From positions 93,548,433 to 93,612,432 of the forward strand of contig NC_081842.1 of the NCBI RefSeq assembly GCF_963259705.1: a DNA stretch of 64,000 bases. Reading direction: 5' to 3'. Of this stretch, positions 47,598 to 57,908 are shown one piece after another. The stretch's first letter is position 1, and every line of letters begins with the position of its first letter. Made by a program: the position numbers and the translations under genes. This DNA is from Myotis daubentonii. Lineage: Eukaryota > Chordata > Mammalia > Chiroptera > Vespertilionidae. The notes under the pieces were generated by a model. It saw nothing but the letters and a program-made list of their open reading frames with translations, was not told the origin of the DNA and did not search any database.

Positions 47598-47830
47598 ACC
47601 TAATATGCAAATTGTTCCCTCAGGAGTTCGACCTGGAGTGCAATTGCTCGCTATGATGTGCACTGACACCAGGGGATGGCATGGAACAAAGGAAGGCCCC
47701 AGGCAGCAGATGACAGCTGGCAGCCAGGGAAGGGAGGCCCTGGCCAGCAGCCGGCAGACCCCTATCAGCCCTGATCACTGGCCAGGCCTAGGACTTTACC
47801 AGTGCACAGATTCATACACTGGACCTCTAG
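47598..47830 (+). mobile_element. Helitron with microsatellite 5' end
   Basis: acctaatATGCAAATtgttc is the usual 5' sequence minus its TATAATAAAAG start. The CTCF region is decayed (gacaccaggggatggc). The tail has GTGCACAGATTCATACAC and CTAG at 47827-47830. Confidence 0.85.
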
Positions 47831-48340
47831 TAGTTTCATAATATTATATTTTAGATTTACTTTTGTAATCTATTTTTGAATTAATTTTTGCAAAGTTTGG
47901 GTGTACATAAAGAAATGTGTTGTTGTGTTTTATGTGTCCCTTTGTTCCAGCTCCATTTATTGAAGGCTGTCTTTGTCTTATTGTCAAAGATCAACTGAAT
48001 GTATTTATGGGGTTCTATTTCTGGGCTCTCTGTTCTATTCAACTGCTCTATTTGTCTAATCTTTCTCCATTACCACACTGTCTTGATCACTATTGCATTA
48101 TGTAAATCATGAAGACTGGGAGCAACAGTCCTCCAACTATGTTCTTCTCCTTCAATATTGTGTTGGCTATTCTACAAAGTATAAATTTCAAGTTAATACA
48201 TATATTATTCATATTTATTGTAAAACCAGATATATTTGTTCTTGGTTGTGCCATCTATTCTCAAATTATCTCTTTCTAATGCTTTCTTTGATTTCATTCA
48301 TTATATGATGTGTGATTATTTTGGTATTATGTGTGTGAAT

Positions 48341-48806
48341 ACATTTAGAAGCTGTTTATCTTTTATAATTTTTATAAATAGTTAATATTTATTTATTAAC
48401 TTGTCCACTGTACAAGGTGTTCTGATTCTCAATTTAGAAATTGTAATTCCATTTCATTACTATTTATCCTATCCATTTTCATTTGCTTATAATGCATCAT
48501 TGACTTTTACCATAGACAGTTATAAAATTTGCAATATATCCTTTTTTTTAATTAAATTGTATTGGGGTGACATTGGTCAACATGAACATATAAGTTTCAT
48601 GTGTGGATTTCTAAGTTACAAAGTCTGTTTATAGCACCATGTGTCCACCACCCAAAGTCAAGTGTTCTCCTGATACCTTATATTAATATTCTTTAATTAC
48701 AATATTAAAATGTTATTTTTTATTTTGATTCAATTATTATATTTAGACATGTTCCTAATAGATTTTTGTTAAAATAATTTATTAGTTATCAAGATTTTTT
48801 ATTACA
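48341..48806 (-). mobile_element. L1 3' end fragment, antisense, in AT-rich DNA
   Basis: aaattgtattggggtgacattggtcaacatg (48554-48585) and accatgtgtccaccacccaaagtcaagtg are the antisense 3' UTR of a mid-age L1. The fragment covers about 48545-48680; the rest is AT-rich. Confidence 0.65.
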
Positions 48807-49052
48807 TCTACACTAATAAAAGAGAAAGATGCAAATTGACTGTTCCTCCACAACACCCACCAGCCGATCAGGCGTGAGTATGCAAATTAACCCGCCAAAG
48901 ATGGTAGGTTAATTTGCATATGCAGGCGCTGTGCAGCCAGGGGAGAGGTGGCCACTTGTGTGTGTGCCAGCAACAAGCAGCTTGGGATCCCAGATTGGAG
49001 AGGGTACATGTTGGGCACCCCCATGCACGAATTTCCTGCACCAGGCCCCTAG
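48807..49052 (+). mobile_element. Helitron with two octamers
   Basis: TCTACACTAATAAAAGAG start, ATGCAAAT at the usual place, then an inverted pair of ATGCAAATTAAC and GTTAATTTGCAT around ccgccaaagatggtag. The tail is GCACGAATTTCCTGC with CTAG at 49049-49052. Confidence 0.9.
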
Positions 49053-49489
49053 TTATTGATAAAGTTATGAAAAATGCTTTATTCTATCAATCCTTACATA
49101 TTTTCAAATATTACTTAATAGAATAAAAAATTATTGGGTCCACCTGAACAAAAATTTCAAAAATAAAAACCAGCCTAAAAAATTAGATTTTATCCTTTGC
49201 ATATGGGCAGAAATTTAATGCACATATGTTCTTATGTGCAAATATTAAGACTATGAAAATATTTTCTTCAAATATTGAAAAATTATTTTGTATTATGTAG
49301 ATTTTAACTTCCTAGAATCTCTAGGTTATTTTTTTCTCAATTGAGCACAAATAATTTAACACTTATTAAGATTTAGGAATTTATAATTAATTATTTTTTT
49401 AATTTTTAAATTTCTATAGACAAGGAAATATTCTGCAAAAGAAGCCAAAAGAGCTGAAAAATCAAAATAAATCAATATGTCTGTAAACA
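49053..49489. other. No gene seen
   Basis: AT-rich unique-looking DNA. Confidence 0.5.
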
Positions 49490-49590
49490 ATATCAACATC
49501 TATTCTGGGAGGGCTTGGTGGAGGAGGTCAATGAGAAAAAAAAAAGGGACTTCTGTAATACTTTAAACAAGAAAAGTAAATTTTAAAAAA
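49490..49590 (+). mobile_element. L1 3' UTR scrap
   Basis: ggaggaggtcaatgag...gggacttctgtaatactttaaacaag matches the last part of the bat L1 3' UTR (compare 37620-37680) and ends A-rich. Confidence 0.55.
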
Positions 49591-50555
49591 TAAAAATTCA
49601 AAAAAGTAAACAAAAAATACCTATTCATGAAATTTCAAATTTTTTATTGCTCAGTGATGCCAATGACTGTTCAGTGATTCAGATTACTGAACAACTTTCT
49701 ATAACTTGTTTTTGAACTTGGAAAGAAATAGTGTTTCTCTATACTCAAGCAAATTCCTATCCAAGCAAGCAAAAATCAGCCTAAAGCAAAAAAAGGAATA
49801 AAAAAAAATGGTGTCATAAACTATTCATTTGAAGAGGCACCCAACTGAGAACACATTTTTATTTTATTTTATTTGAAGTACCACATATGCATTGTCTTTA
49901 AAAGGGGCAAGTGTAAGGATTTTTCTTGTCTTAAAATTTCAGATGTTTTGTTTTCTCTAAAAGACTCAAAGTTTTTGAGAACAATGTTTTTTACCACTTT
50001 AGATTTCCATAAAATGAAACAAAGGTTTTTAGTCAGTGTGACAAAAAGTACGCTCCACTAGGGACTAAAACACTATGTCTTATTTATAAGAACAAAATAG
50101 CACAAAGACATAGTTCTTCAATTTCTCTCAGAAATTGAATGTTTGCCTAAACATTGTGAAGCTTAACATTATTTATTTGTTGTTATGAAAAAGTTAGTAA
50201 TTTAATTAATTTCCAACAAACTTTATTGACTACCTACACATTTTGGCATAAAAAAATTATGTATAATGGCATCTAGCTTCTTACATATATTGTTTATGAA
50301 CTGAGTGAGCTCTTCCAGTTACTAAAGAGTATTTACCTCTTTTCTATGAAAGTTGGAAATAAAAATTCAGGTTGAAACATCCAATTATTTTGAAAATTTC
50401 TCTTATTTTTGATGATGCTTTCTTGGTCTCCTACCATTTAGGGTTAGAAATAATTTTATAATTCTTATATTCAGAATATTGAATAGGGACTATGTTCAAA
50501 TTTTAAAAATTGGTACTTTTAGGTAATGTCACAGGATTAAAAGAAAAGATAAATA
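49591..50555. other. No gene seen
   Basis: AT-rich unique-looking DNA. Confidence 0.5.
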
Positions 50556-50606
50556 CAGGATGGGGCAAAAGTTGGTTAACATTTGATCATATGTAAGATA
50601 ATACTA
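50556..50606 (+). mobile_element. Mariner MITE, left half
   Basis: CAGGATGGGGCAAAAGTTGG preceded by TA, followed by the loop arm ttgatcatatgtaagataatacta. The terminal repeat matches, in reverse, the end at 54696-54755, but the loop arms differ. The two pieces are therefore left and right halves of one element. Confidence 0.8.
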
Positions 50607-50812
50607 TCCTATATAATAAAAGCATGATATGCAAATTATCTTCTCGACCGGGAATTCTTCTGGAAATTCGACCAGGAGCAGCGCAGTTCGGGGGAGGGAG
50701 GTCGGTCCTGGATGGCAGCAGGTGGCTGGGGGAATGGAGGGAGTACCTGGCCAGCTGCTGCCAGCTGCTAGGGACCCTACCAATGCATAAATTTCATGCA
50801 CTGGGCCTCTAG
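50607..50812 (+). mobile_element. Short Helitron, first of a four-copy array
   Basis: TCCTATATAATAAAAGC with ATGCAAAT, a short GC-rich body, TGCATAAATTTCATGCA and CTAG at 50809-50812. Three bases separate it from the next copy. Confidence 0.92.
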
Positions 50813-50815
50813 TAA

Positions 50816-51372
50816 TCCTATCTAATAAAAGAGAAACGTGGTAATTGGCGTATGACCACTACCCTTCCCATTAGCTAATCAGCGACATATGCAAATTAAC
50901 TGAGAGCCAAGATGGCGGCCTGCAGCCAGGCAGCTTGAAACTAACATGAGGCTTGCTTGCTTCAGTGACAGAGGACTCCAACGTTCCCCGCCTGCCTTGC
51001 TGGCCTCTGAGCTTGCAGTTTAAGAAACATTGTAACAAATATAGAAGCTAAACAAAACCCCAGAAACCTGCTTTCAGCAAGCCCGGGATCTCAGAGCTGG
51101 AGTTATACATTGTTTCGATTATAGAACTGAAACAAACCAGATACCTGCTTTCAGGAGTGGAGGCCTAAGGGCTGGAGCCTAAGAGCTAAAGCTGCCCCAG
51201 AATTTAAAAAAAGAAAAAAGAAGCAGTTGGGAGCTTCCGTCACCTGCCAGCCTGAAAACAGCCCTCATCCCCTCACCCAGGCTGGCCAGGCACCCCTGTG
51301 GGGACCCCCACCCTGATCCAGGACTCCCTTCAGGGCAAACCAGCCAACCCTCACACGTGCACCAGACCTCTA
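50816..51372 (+). mobile_element. Helitron with CCAAT/octamer/YY1-like module
   Basis: TCCTATCTAATAAAAGAG, CCATTAGCTAATCAG (decayed CCAAT), ATGCAAAT (50889-50896) and AAGATGGCGGC (50909-50919). The body repeats aacctgctttcagcaag and ataga-agc units as in 6686-7279 and 38497-39184. The end is decayed (gtgcaccagacctcta) and abuts the next Helitron. Confidence 0.88.
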
Positions 51373-52301
51373 TCCTATATAGTAAAAGGGTAATATGCCT
51401 CCCAGCACTGGGATCAGCATGACAGGAGGCAGGGCCCAAACCCCCTGATTGCCCTGCAGCTCTGTGTGTGACGGGGGTGGGGCCACAACCTCCCTATCGG
51501 CCCTGCTCTGTTCATGACAGGGGAAGGTGCCCCAACCCCCTGATCAGCCCTGATCTGTGCCTGATAGGGGGGAGCTCCCCAAACCCCTGATCACCCTGTG
51601 GCTCTGTGTGTGACAGAGTGCGGCGCCCCAACCCCCGCCCTCCCACGGGCCCTGCTCTGTGTGTGATGGGGTAGAGCCATAACCTCCCCATCGGCCCTGC
51701 CCTGAGTATGACAGGGTGCGGCATCCCGACCCCCTGATCCACCCTGCTCTGTGTGTGACAGGGGGCGGTGCCCCAACTCCCCTATCGGCCATACCCTGTG
51801 AGTGGCAGGGGGGAGCTCCCCAACCCCCTGATCGACCCTGCTGTGTGCATGACAGGGTATTGAGCCCCAACCCCCCTTCTGGGCCCTGCTCTGTGAGTGA
51901 CAGGGGGGAGTACCCCAACCCCCTGATTGGCCCTGCTCTGTGCGTGACAGGGGGTGGCACCACAACCTCCCCATCGACCCTGCCTTGAGTGTGACAGGGG
52001 GTGGTGCCCCAACCCCCCAATCGGCCCTACCCTGAGCATGACTGAGGGTGGAATCACAACCTCCCGATCGCCCTGCTCTGTGCATGACAGGGGGCGGCAC
52101 CCCAACTCCCCAATAAGCCCTGCTCTGAGCCCGACCAGGGGCTGCACCTAGGGATTGGGCCTGCCCTGTGCCACCTGGGAGCGGGCCTAAGCCAGCAGGT
52201 CATTATCTCCCGAGGGGTCCCAGACTGCGAGAGGGCACAGGCCGGGCTGAGGGAACTCCCTTCCCCCTGAGTGCACAAATTTTTGTACACCAGGCCTCTA
52301 G
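51373..52301 (+). mobile_element. Helitron with a 48-bp minisatellite
   Basis: TCCTATATAGTAAAAGGG start, truncated 5' module, about 13 units of 48 bp, then the CTCF-subfamily tail (gagcgggcctaagccagcagg, GTGCACAAATTTTTGTACAC) and CTAG at 52298-52301. Long open frames (up to 169 codons) exist because 48 is a multiple of 3. They encode only the repeat and have no independent support. Confidence 0.93.
51515..52130. repeat. 48-bp minisatellite, about 13 units
   Basis: Units begin with gacaggggg-like text at 51515, 51563, 51611, 51757, 51805, 51851, 51899, 51947, 51995 and so on, at close to 48-bp spacing. Each continues with gccccaacccccctgatcggccctgctctgtg-like text. Divergence between units is modest. 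Confidence 0.92.
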
Positions 52302-52689
52302 TAAAGAAATAATAATCCTATCTAATAAAAGACAAAAAGGGTAATTAACCATACCTCCAATACTCTTCCCATTGGCTAATGAGTGTGATATGCAAATTAA
52401 CTGCAAACAAAGATGGTGATTAATTTGCATATGCAGGCACCCAGCGGCCTGAGTCCTAGGAACATCCTCGGGACCCAGGCCTCTGGTAGCCTATAGGCCT
52501 GCCCATAGGTCCTGAGCAGCTGGGGTCCCAGAAGCTCCCGGCCACTCGGAGCCTAGGGGCACAGGCTCCAAGCAGATGTTCCCACCACACGGCCACTTGC
52601 TCCAGCAGCACCAAGTGGCAGCCTGGGCCCAAGCCCCCCAGCTCAGCACCCATCACCAGAGGCAAACAGGCCAGGCCAGGCCTCCCCAC

Positions 52690-53060
52690 ATGGATCCTGT
52701 GGTGAACAGAACAGCCTCCCCACGAAGGATCACAGAGCGAATAGAACAGGCCTCCCCACGGTCGCTGGCAGGGTGAACAGGACAGGCCTCCCTGCCAAAG
52801 ATCATGGGGCGCATAGAAGAGGCCTCCCCGCAAATGATCACCGGGCGAACAGAACAGGCCTCCCCACATTGCTGGCAGGGCAAACAGAACAGGCCTCCCA
52901 CTAACAATCACCAGGAGAACAGAACAGGCCTCCCCGATCTCTTGCAGGGCGAACAGGATTGCTCGCAGAGCGAACAGAACTGGCCTCTGGGCGAAGGATC
53001 CCGGGGCGAATAGAACAGGCCTCCCTGTGAGGCGAACAGAACAGGCCAGCCTCCCCATGA
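52690..53060. repeat. 36-bp minisatellite, about ten units
   Basis: The marker gaacaggcctcccc recurs at about 52711, 52746, 52782, 52818, 52854, 52889 and 52925, 35-36 bp apart. Units alternate between a cgaaggatca type and a gctggcaggg type. A 200-codon minus-strand frame across it is a repeat artefact. Confidence 0.9.
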
Positions 53061-53100
53061 TCCCAGGCGAAGAAGCCGCTCTGCTGACCAGCCTGCACTA

Positions 53101-53838
53101 TGGACCTGTTCCGTTCCGGTGGGTGGTGCAGAGTTCAGGCCTCTAGCCTGCAGCCATGGGGAGTCTCCCTTTCCCTAGAGTTAGGAGCACCAGCCCAGGT
53201 CCAACCAGCACCGGGTCCTGACTGCGGGGGTGAGTTCCTGCAAGCTGGGGTTTGGTCTTTCGGCATTAGCAGTAGGAGACCAGTGCCTTTGTTATTGCTG
53301 TGTGTCCAGGTTTTAATTGAACAAATTCCCGGTGGTCCCGGGTGCCAGCTTAGCAAAATCTTTTAGGAGGAGAATTCTGTCTGGGTTTCCTCAAATTCCC
53401 TCAGCCACTACTCACCCCTCTATAAAGGCACAGAACAAGTGAGGACCCTTAAATAAAAATCAGAGGTCTCCAGCAACAATGGGCCTCTCTCATCACAGTC
53501 ATTTGGACTGGATGGCATTTGAGTATTTATCTAGGCACCATGACAGGGAACACACAAGCTCAAGGCATGATCTCTGCCCTTAAATAATTCACAATCTTAT
53601 TAGAGCAAGTGGATGATAAAAACGCAGTAATGACATCAGAATGTAAGGCAACAATACAGAGAGGAACAGAGGCAATTGCTAGGAGATTTTCCAACAATTA
53701 GTACAAAGAGTATGTGCTGTGAATTAAATAAAAAACATATGTGTGGAAGTAGCTGCTTCATGAGTATGGGATCCCTTCCTATTTTAAATGAAACTGAGTT
53801 CCATGTGCTATGATATCTGAGGCACAGGACAAGGGAGG
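53101..53838. other. Host-like DNA within the proposed Helitron
   Basis: Starts after the 36-bp repeat. 53101-53460 is GC-richer and of unknown origin. Around 53510-53640 it resembles an ancient L2/MIR-like repeat (cagggaacacacaagctcaaggcatgatctctgcccttaaataattcacaatc). No credible exon was recognised. Confidence 0.4.
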
Positions 53839-53846
53839 CCCTAAGT

Positions 53847-54039
53847 CAGTGGTTCTCCACCTTCCTAATGCTGCGACCCTTTAATACAGTTCCTCATGTT
53901 GTGGTGACCCCCAACCATAAAATTGTTTCCGTTGCTACTTCATAACTGTAATGTTGCTACTGTTATGAATCGTAATGTAAAAATCTGATATGCTCTATGT
54001 GTTTTCCGATGGTCGCGACCCACAGGTTGAGAACCGCTG
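53847..54039. mobile_element. hAT MITE with perfect 8-bp duplication
   Basis: CAGTGGTTCTC and GAGAACCGCTG are inverted ends. CCCTAAGT flanks both sides (53839-53846 and 54040-54047). Same family as 17193 and 46877 but younger. It inserted into the captured or host segment. Confidence 0.95.
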
Positions 54040-54047
54040 CCCTAAGT

Positions 54048-54611
54048 GTACTATGCTTTGATATTTGAGTCATTCTTTATTGTTCAATGTGATTTATTTC
54101 TGCACGCCTGTTTTGTAATAGTTAAATTACTAGAATAATACACCTTGCTATAAAATATTACTAGAAGAGCAAATGATCAGGTGACATTTATTGTTATTTT
54201 CTATAAATGAACACAATCTCTGGTATGCTCAAGTGATAGGTATTATAGAAATATTCAGAGAGGGAGACCTACAGGCTTGATTACAAGTGAGGCTTACTAT
54301 CAGAACCCAAATTTATTGCTTAAAAAAAAAAGCAGGGAGCCAAGTAGAAACTGAACCAAATATAAGCCCTTGAAGGGCAAATGTAAATTGGATAAGCTTT
54401 GCTATTACAAGAGCAAGAAGAAAAAATTCAGATGCAAGAATGAGAAGCACATTGCATCCACTCTAAGTTGCTATTAAAGAAAAAGAATGATATAATATGA
54501 AAATACTTAATGCAGATTGTAAAGAGATTTGTTCAAAGAGAATTTCCTAGAGTAGGTAGTATTTCAGTTATTTTTTTAAAATGTGAAGAGTTTAGCTAGA
54601 TAAGAAAAAGG
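54048..54611. other. Host-like AT-rich DNA, no gene
   Basis: Unique-looking sequence between the hAT MITE and the Helitron tail; no open frame of note. Confidence 0.5.
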
Positions 54612-54695
54612 TGTAGGGGTCCCAAATTGCAGAGGGTGCAGGCGGGGCTGAGGGCCCCCCCCCCACCGCACAAATTTTGTGCACTGGGCCTCTAG

Positions 54696-54755
54696 TATAT
54701 GAATAAATTGTGTTTCACATACTCATAACTGTAAACCTACTTTTGCACCATCCTG
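54696..54755 (+). mobile_element. Mariner MITE, right half
   Basis: gaataaattgtgtttcacatactcataactg then TAAACCTACTTTTGCACCATCCTG. It complements the left half at 50556-50606 and starts right after the Helitron CTAG. Confidence 0.8.
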
Positions 54756-56290
54756 AATATGTGATACCATTATTGCCAATTCAAGTTGTAATAAGTAAGT
54801 TTATATTTGAAATAAAACCCTAAAATAACAACTTGCCAAGAAAATAAATTTAGGGAAATATTTTGATTTTGAAAGTCCTAATATGAATGAAAAGGTCATT
54901 ACATTATTTTATTGATTAGGTATATTGTGTAATTTGACCATAATTTATATTTTCCTCAAAAATCAAGCTTTCAACACTATTACTTATCTACCTGATTCTA
55001 GGAGATAAAAGGAAAATGCAGGTTCCCGAAAAGTCTTTGCATTTTATAGCTCTGGGAATACACTGCCTGTGTTTTCTTGGTTCCTTAATTAACATTAAAT
55101 TGATTGTTGTTATTTTAGATCTTTATACATAGCTTTTAATTTTCTTAATTTTGTATGCTAAGGACCTAAATTATGTAATCATGGTTGCTTAAATTTAGAA
55201 ATAAAATCATGATATAACATTATAACTTCTTCACTGGCTTTAAATGTCATGAAGGGTATTAGTGATAGCAAATCAATAACAGTTGAAATTTAGGCCAAAA
55301 TAAACCTTATTTTTGAAAACTGTTAAGATTATTAAAGCTAAAAATATTAGATGCCGTTTAGTTTATTTGAACAGTTTTAAAGGAAAGTAATCCCATGTTA
55401 AATTTTAGTGGTCAAGATACATAATCAACAAGAAAATTAAAATTTTATAAATATTTGTTTTGTTTTATTACCATAAAGTAATGTCTTATTGTGAAATATT
55501 TGTGTGGTACATACAACTAAAAAAATGAAGTGAAATTTTACTAATTATGCTCTACCAAAGACTACACCTCTTAAAATTCTGATATATGAAATTCGAATTT
55601 TACTCAGTACACGTCTTATTTTTAAAAAGTTATTATACTGTGACAATTGTATGTATTTATCAACATGACTCTAATAGTTCCATAATAATTATATTTTCAA
55701 GGCCTACACTTTATTTAGACATTATTTTATTATTAAATCATTATTTATTTGTTTAACTGATGTTCAGTTAATTTTAAATTTACCTATAATTAGACATTAA
55801 GCCAAATAATATGTTAACAGAAAGGTCTGGAACATTTAAATTTCTTAATCTTATTCTTAGGACTTAAACATTTTAAACAACTTAATGCATTTATTACATA
55901 TTACATACTGCATTTAAAATTTTAAATTGTGGTATGTGGTTCAAAGTATATTATCTTTGCAGTAAATTTATCTTGATTAGATATTTTATAGCTTAAGTAA
56001 ATTCAGTTTGTTGTATAACAATTGTATGAAATAAAAACTTAACCTCAAATAAACCAAATAAATAGTATTATCAAGATTTCTCTAACATTTTGAAATGCAA
56101 CTTTCACTAATGAATGGAATGTTGACACAAATTTGAAACTTCTCTTGGATCTTTACAATCAGCTCATTGATTAAACTTTTTTTTAGTAAGCCACACACTT
56201 TTTAGTTTTAGATTATTTTATGGAACTAAATAGTGCTTAATCAAGTACTAGTCTAAGTATAGTACTTAAAAATATTGGCTAATTTTACTA
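54756..56290. other. No gene seen
   Basis: 1.5 kb of very AT-rich unique-looking DNA without repeat ends. Confidence 0.55.
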
Positions 56291-56880
56291 TCCTATCTAA
56301 TAAACTAGTAATATACAAATTAACCATCACTCTGTGACAAAGATGGCAGCACCCATAGTGGCTGGGCAGGACACTGATTGCGTCACCCTGAAAATGTAAG
56401 CCCAGCAGGCAAGGGGGACCGCAGGCAGAACCCAACAGGGCCTGCTGGGCAGTGGCGGCGGCGACCAGGGAGCAGGCAATCGGGGCCTGCAAGCAGCACC
56501 CAGTAGGGCCTGCTAGGAGGTCGCCATGGTGACCCATGAGCAGGCAAGCGGGGCCACAGGCAGAACCCAACAGGGCCTGCTGGGCGGTGGTGGCAGCAAC
56601 CCGCAAGCAGCACCCAGCAGGGCCTACTGGGCGGTCGCCACAGCAACCCGCGAGCAGGCAAGAGGGGCCCGCAGGCAGCACTCATCAGGGCCTGCTTGCC
56701 CATCCCTGTGGTGTGGAGCAGGCAGGCCCCACAGAGATCAGAGAAGCATGGCGAGTGGGCCCAAGCCATTGGTAGCAAAGCACCTGAGGGCTCCCAAATT
56801 GGAGAGGGTGCAGGTCAGGCTGAGGGACCTCCCCGCCTGCCCTCCCCCCCCGTGCACGAACTTGTGCACTGGGACTCTAG
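56291..56880 (+). mobile_element. Helitron, cagcagggcctgct repeat family
   Basis: TCCTATCTAATAAACTAG start, acaaagatggcagcacccatag, then five to six units of about 60-85 bp with caacagggcctgctgggc and gagcaggcaag. The tail is GTGCACGAACTTGTGCAC with CTAG at 56877-56880. The next copy starts at the very next base. Confidence 0.93.
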
Positions 56881-57377
56881 CCCTATCTAATAAAAGAGTA
56901 ATTTGCAAATTAACAGTCACTCCATGACAAAGATGGCGGCACCCATAGCAGCCAGGGCAGGACACTGGCAGCGCCACCCCAGCAACATGAGCCCAGTAAG
57001 CATTGCTGCGGCAACCCGGAGCAGGCAAGCGCCCAGCAGGGCATCTGGCGGGTCGCCGGGCATGGCAGGTCACTGCAGCAATCTGCTTGCAGGCAAGAAC
57101 GGTGATCCACGAGCAGGCAAGCGTGGCCCGTAGGCAGTGCCCAGCAGGGCCTGCTTGTCCATCTCTGGTCCCACAGGCAGCAACCAGCAGGGCCAGCTTG
57201 CCCATCACTGGGCCCACAGGCAGCCCCGCAGACAGCAGAGAACCACGGGGAGTGGGCCTAAGCTGTCAGTAGGACATCCCCTCAGGGCTCCCAGATTGAA
57301 GAGGGTGCAGGTTAGGCTGAGGTACCACCTCTCCTCTCCTTCCCCCCATGCACAAATTTTGTGCACTGGGCCTCTAG
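56881..57377 (+). mobile_element. Helitron, same family, tandem partner
   Basis: CCCTATCTAATAAAAGAG (first T changed to C), octamer-like TTTGCAAAT, and AAGATGGCGGC at 56930-56940. The body has the same units as 56291-56880 in a different number. GCACAAATTTTGTGC and CTAG at 57374-57377. The open frames here are repeat shadows. Confidence 0.93.
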
Positions 57378-57541
57378 TGTCTATATAATTAGACATTTAA
57401 AAAATATATATCAATAATATAATCATAATTGAATTAAACCCATCAACTAATTGGATATTTTGGCATTGTAGTAGTCATTGTACTTCAATAATGCGGCCAG
57501 ATAAAATATCACAAAATCTGAAAGGCTTGAAAGAACACAAA

Positions 57542-57908
57542 TCCTATATAATAAAAGCATAATATGCAAATTGACTGAACAGCAGAACAACTGGTCAGCA
57601 GGGGGCCAGGCTGGTGAGCAAATGGTGATGTGCTAGCCAAGGCACATGCCAGTGGGTAGAGGGAGGGGACAGCGATTGAGGTATTGAGGCGACAAGCAGT
57701 GGTGGAGTGTGATCAAGGGCAGGGCATAGCCATCCACTTGCTGGATGGTACCATCCCTGATTGGCCTGTCCAGTCACCTCACACAGAGGGAGGCCAGACT
57801 GCAGCTTAGGACCGCTCCCCATGGGGACATCCCCAGAGGGGTCCTGAACTGCGAGAGGGTTCAGGCCAGGCTGAGGGACCCCCCAGTGCATGAATTTATA
57901 TATACTAG
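57542..57908 (+). mobile_element. Helitron, tail-to-tail with the next
   Basis: TCCTATATAATAAAAGC with ATGCAAAT, a divergent body and the usual tail text up to cagtgcatgaattta. The second hairpin arm is replaced by tatata. The terminal CTAG at 57905-57908 is at the same time the CTAG of the reverse Helitron that follows. Confidence 0.85.

Larger units (their letters stand above)
46260..48340 (-). mobile_element. Old antisense L1 split by three insertions
   Basis: Antisense L1 phrases run in order on the plus strand: ttccattgtctggatgta, tttggcaattatgaatgaggctgctgtaaacat, tatctcatttttg; then gaaaccatctcttatcagatatg; then gtccctttgttccagctccatttattgaaggctgtctttg. Interruptions are a hAT MITE (46877-47089), a compound microsatellite and a Helitron (to 47830). 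No intact frame. Confidence 0.8.
52316..54695 (+). mobile_element. Large Helitron with 36-bp minisatellite and captured DNA
   Basis: TCCTATCTAATAAAAGAC start, CCATTGGCTAATGAG (CCAAT), paired octamers at 52392 and 52425 around aaagatggtg, then a 36-bp minisatellite to about 53060. A canonical tail appears only at 54612-54695 (GCACAAATTTTGTGC, CTAG at 54692-54695). The roughly 1.5 kb between is host-like DNA including a hAT MITE. Joining both ends as one element is an inference, supported by the mariner halves flanking the whole array. Confidence 0.6.

Noticed and set aside
51544..52100. Long minus-strand open frames of 158 and 169 codons
   Set aside because: They lie entirely in the 48-bp minisatellite, whose unit is divisible by three, so several frames stay open by chance. 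The peptides are pure repeat with no domain.
52456..53058. 200-codon minus-strand open frame rich in GLFCS-like repeats
   Set aside because: It follows the 36-bp minisatellite (12 codons per unit) and has no start context or homology that I recognise.
56383..56778. 131- and 142-codon cysteine-rich minus-strand frames
   Set aside because: They come from the cagcagggcctgct unit array of the Helitron. The apparent cysteine motifs repeat with the DNA unit.
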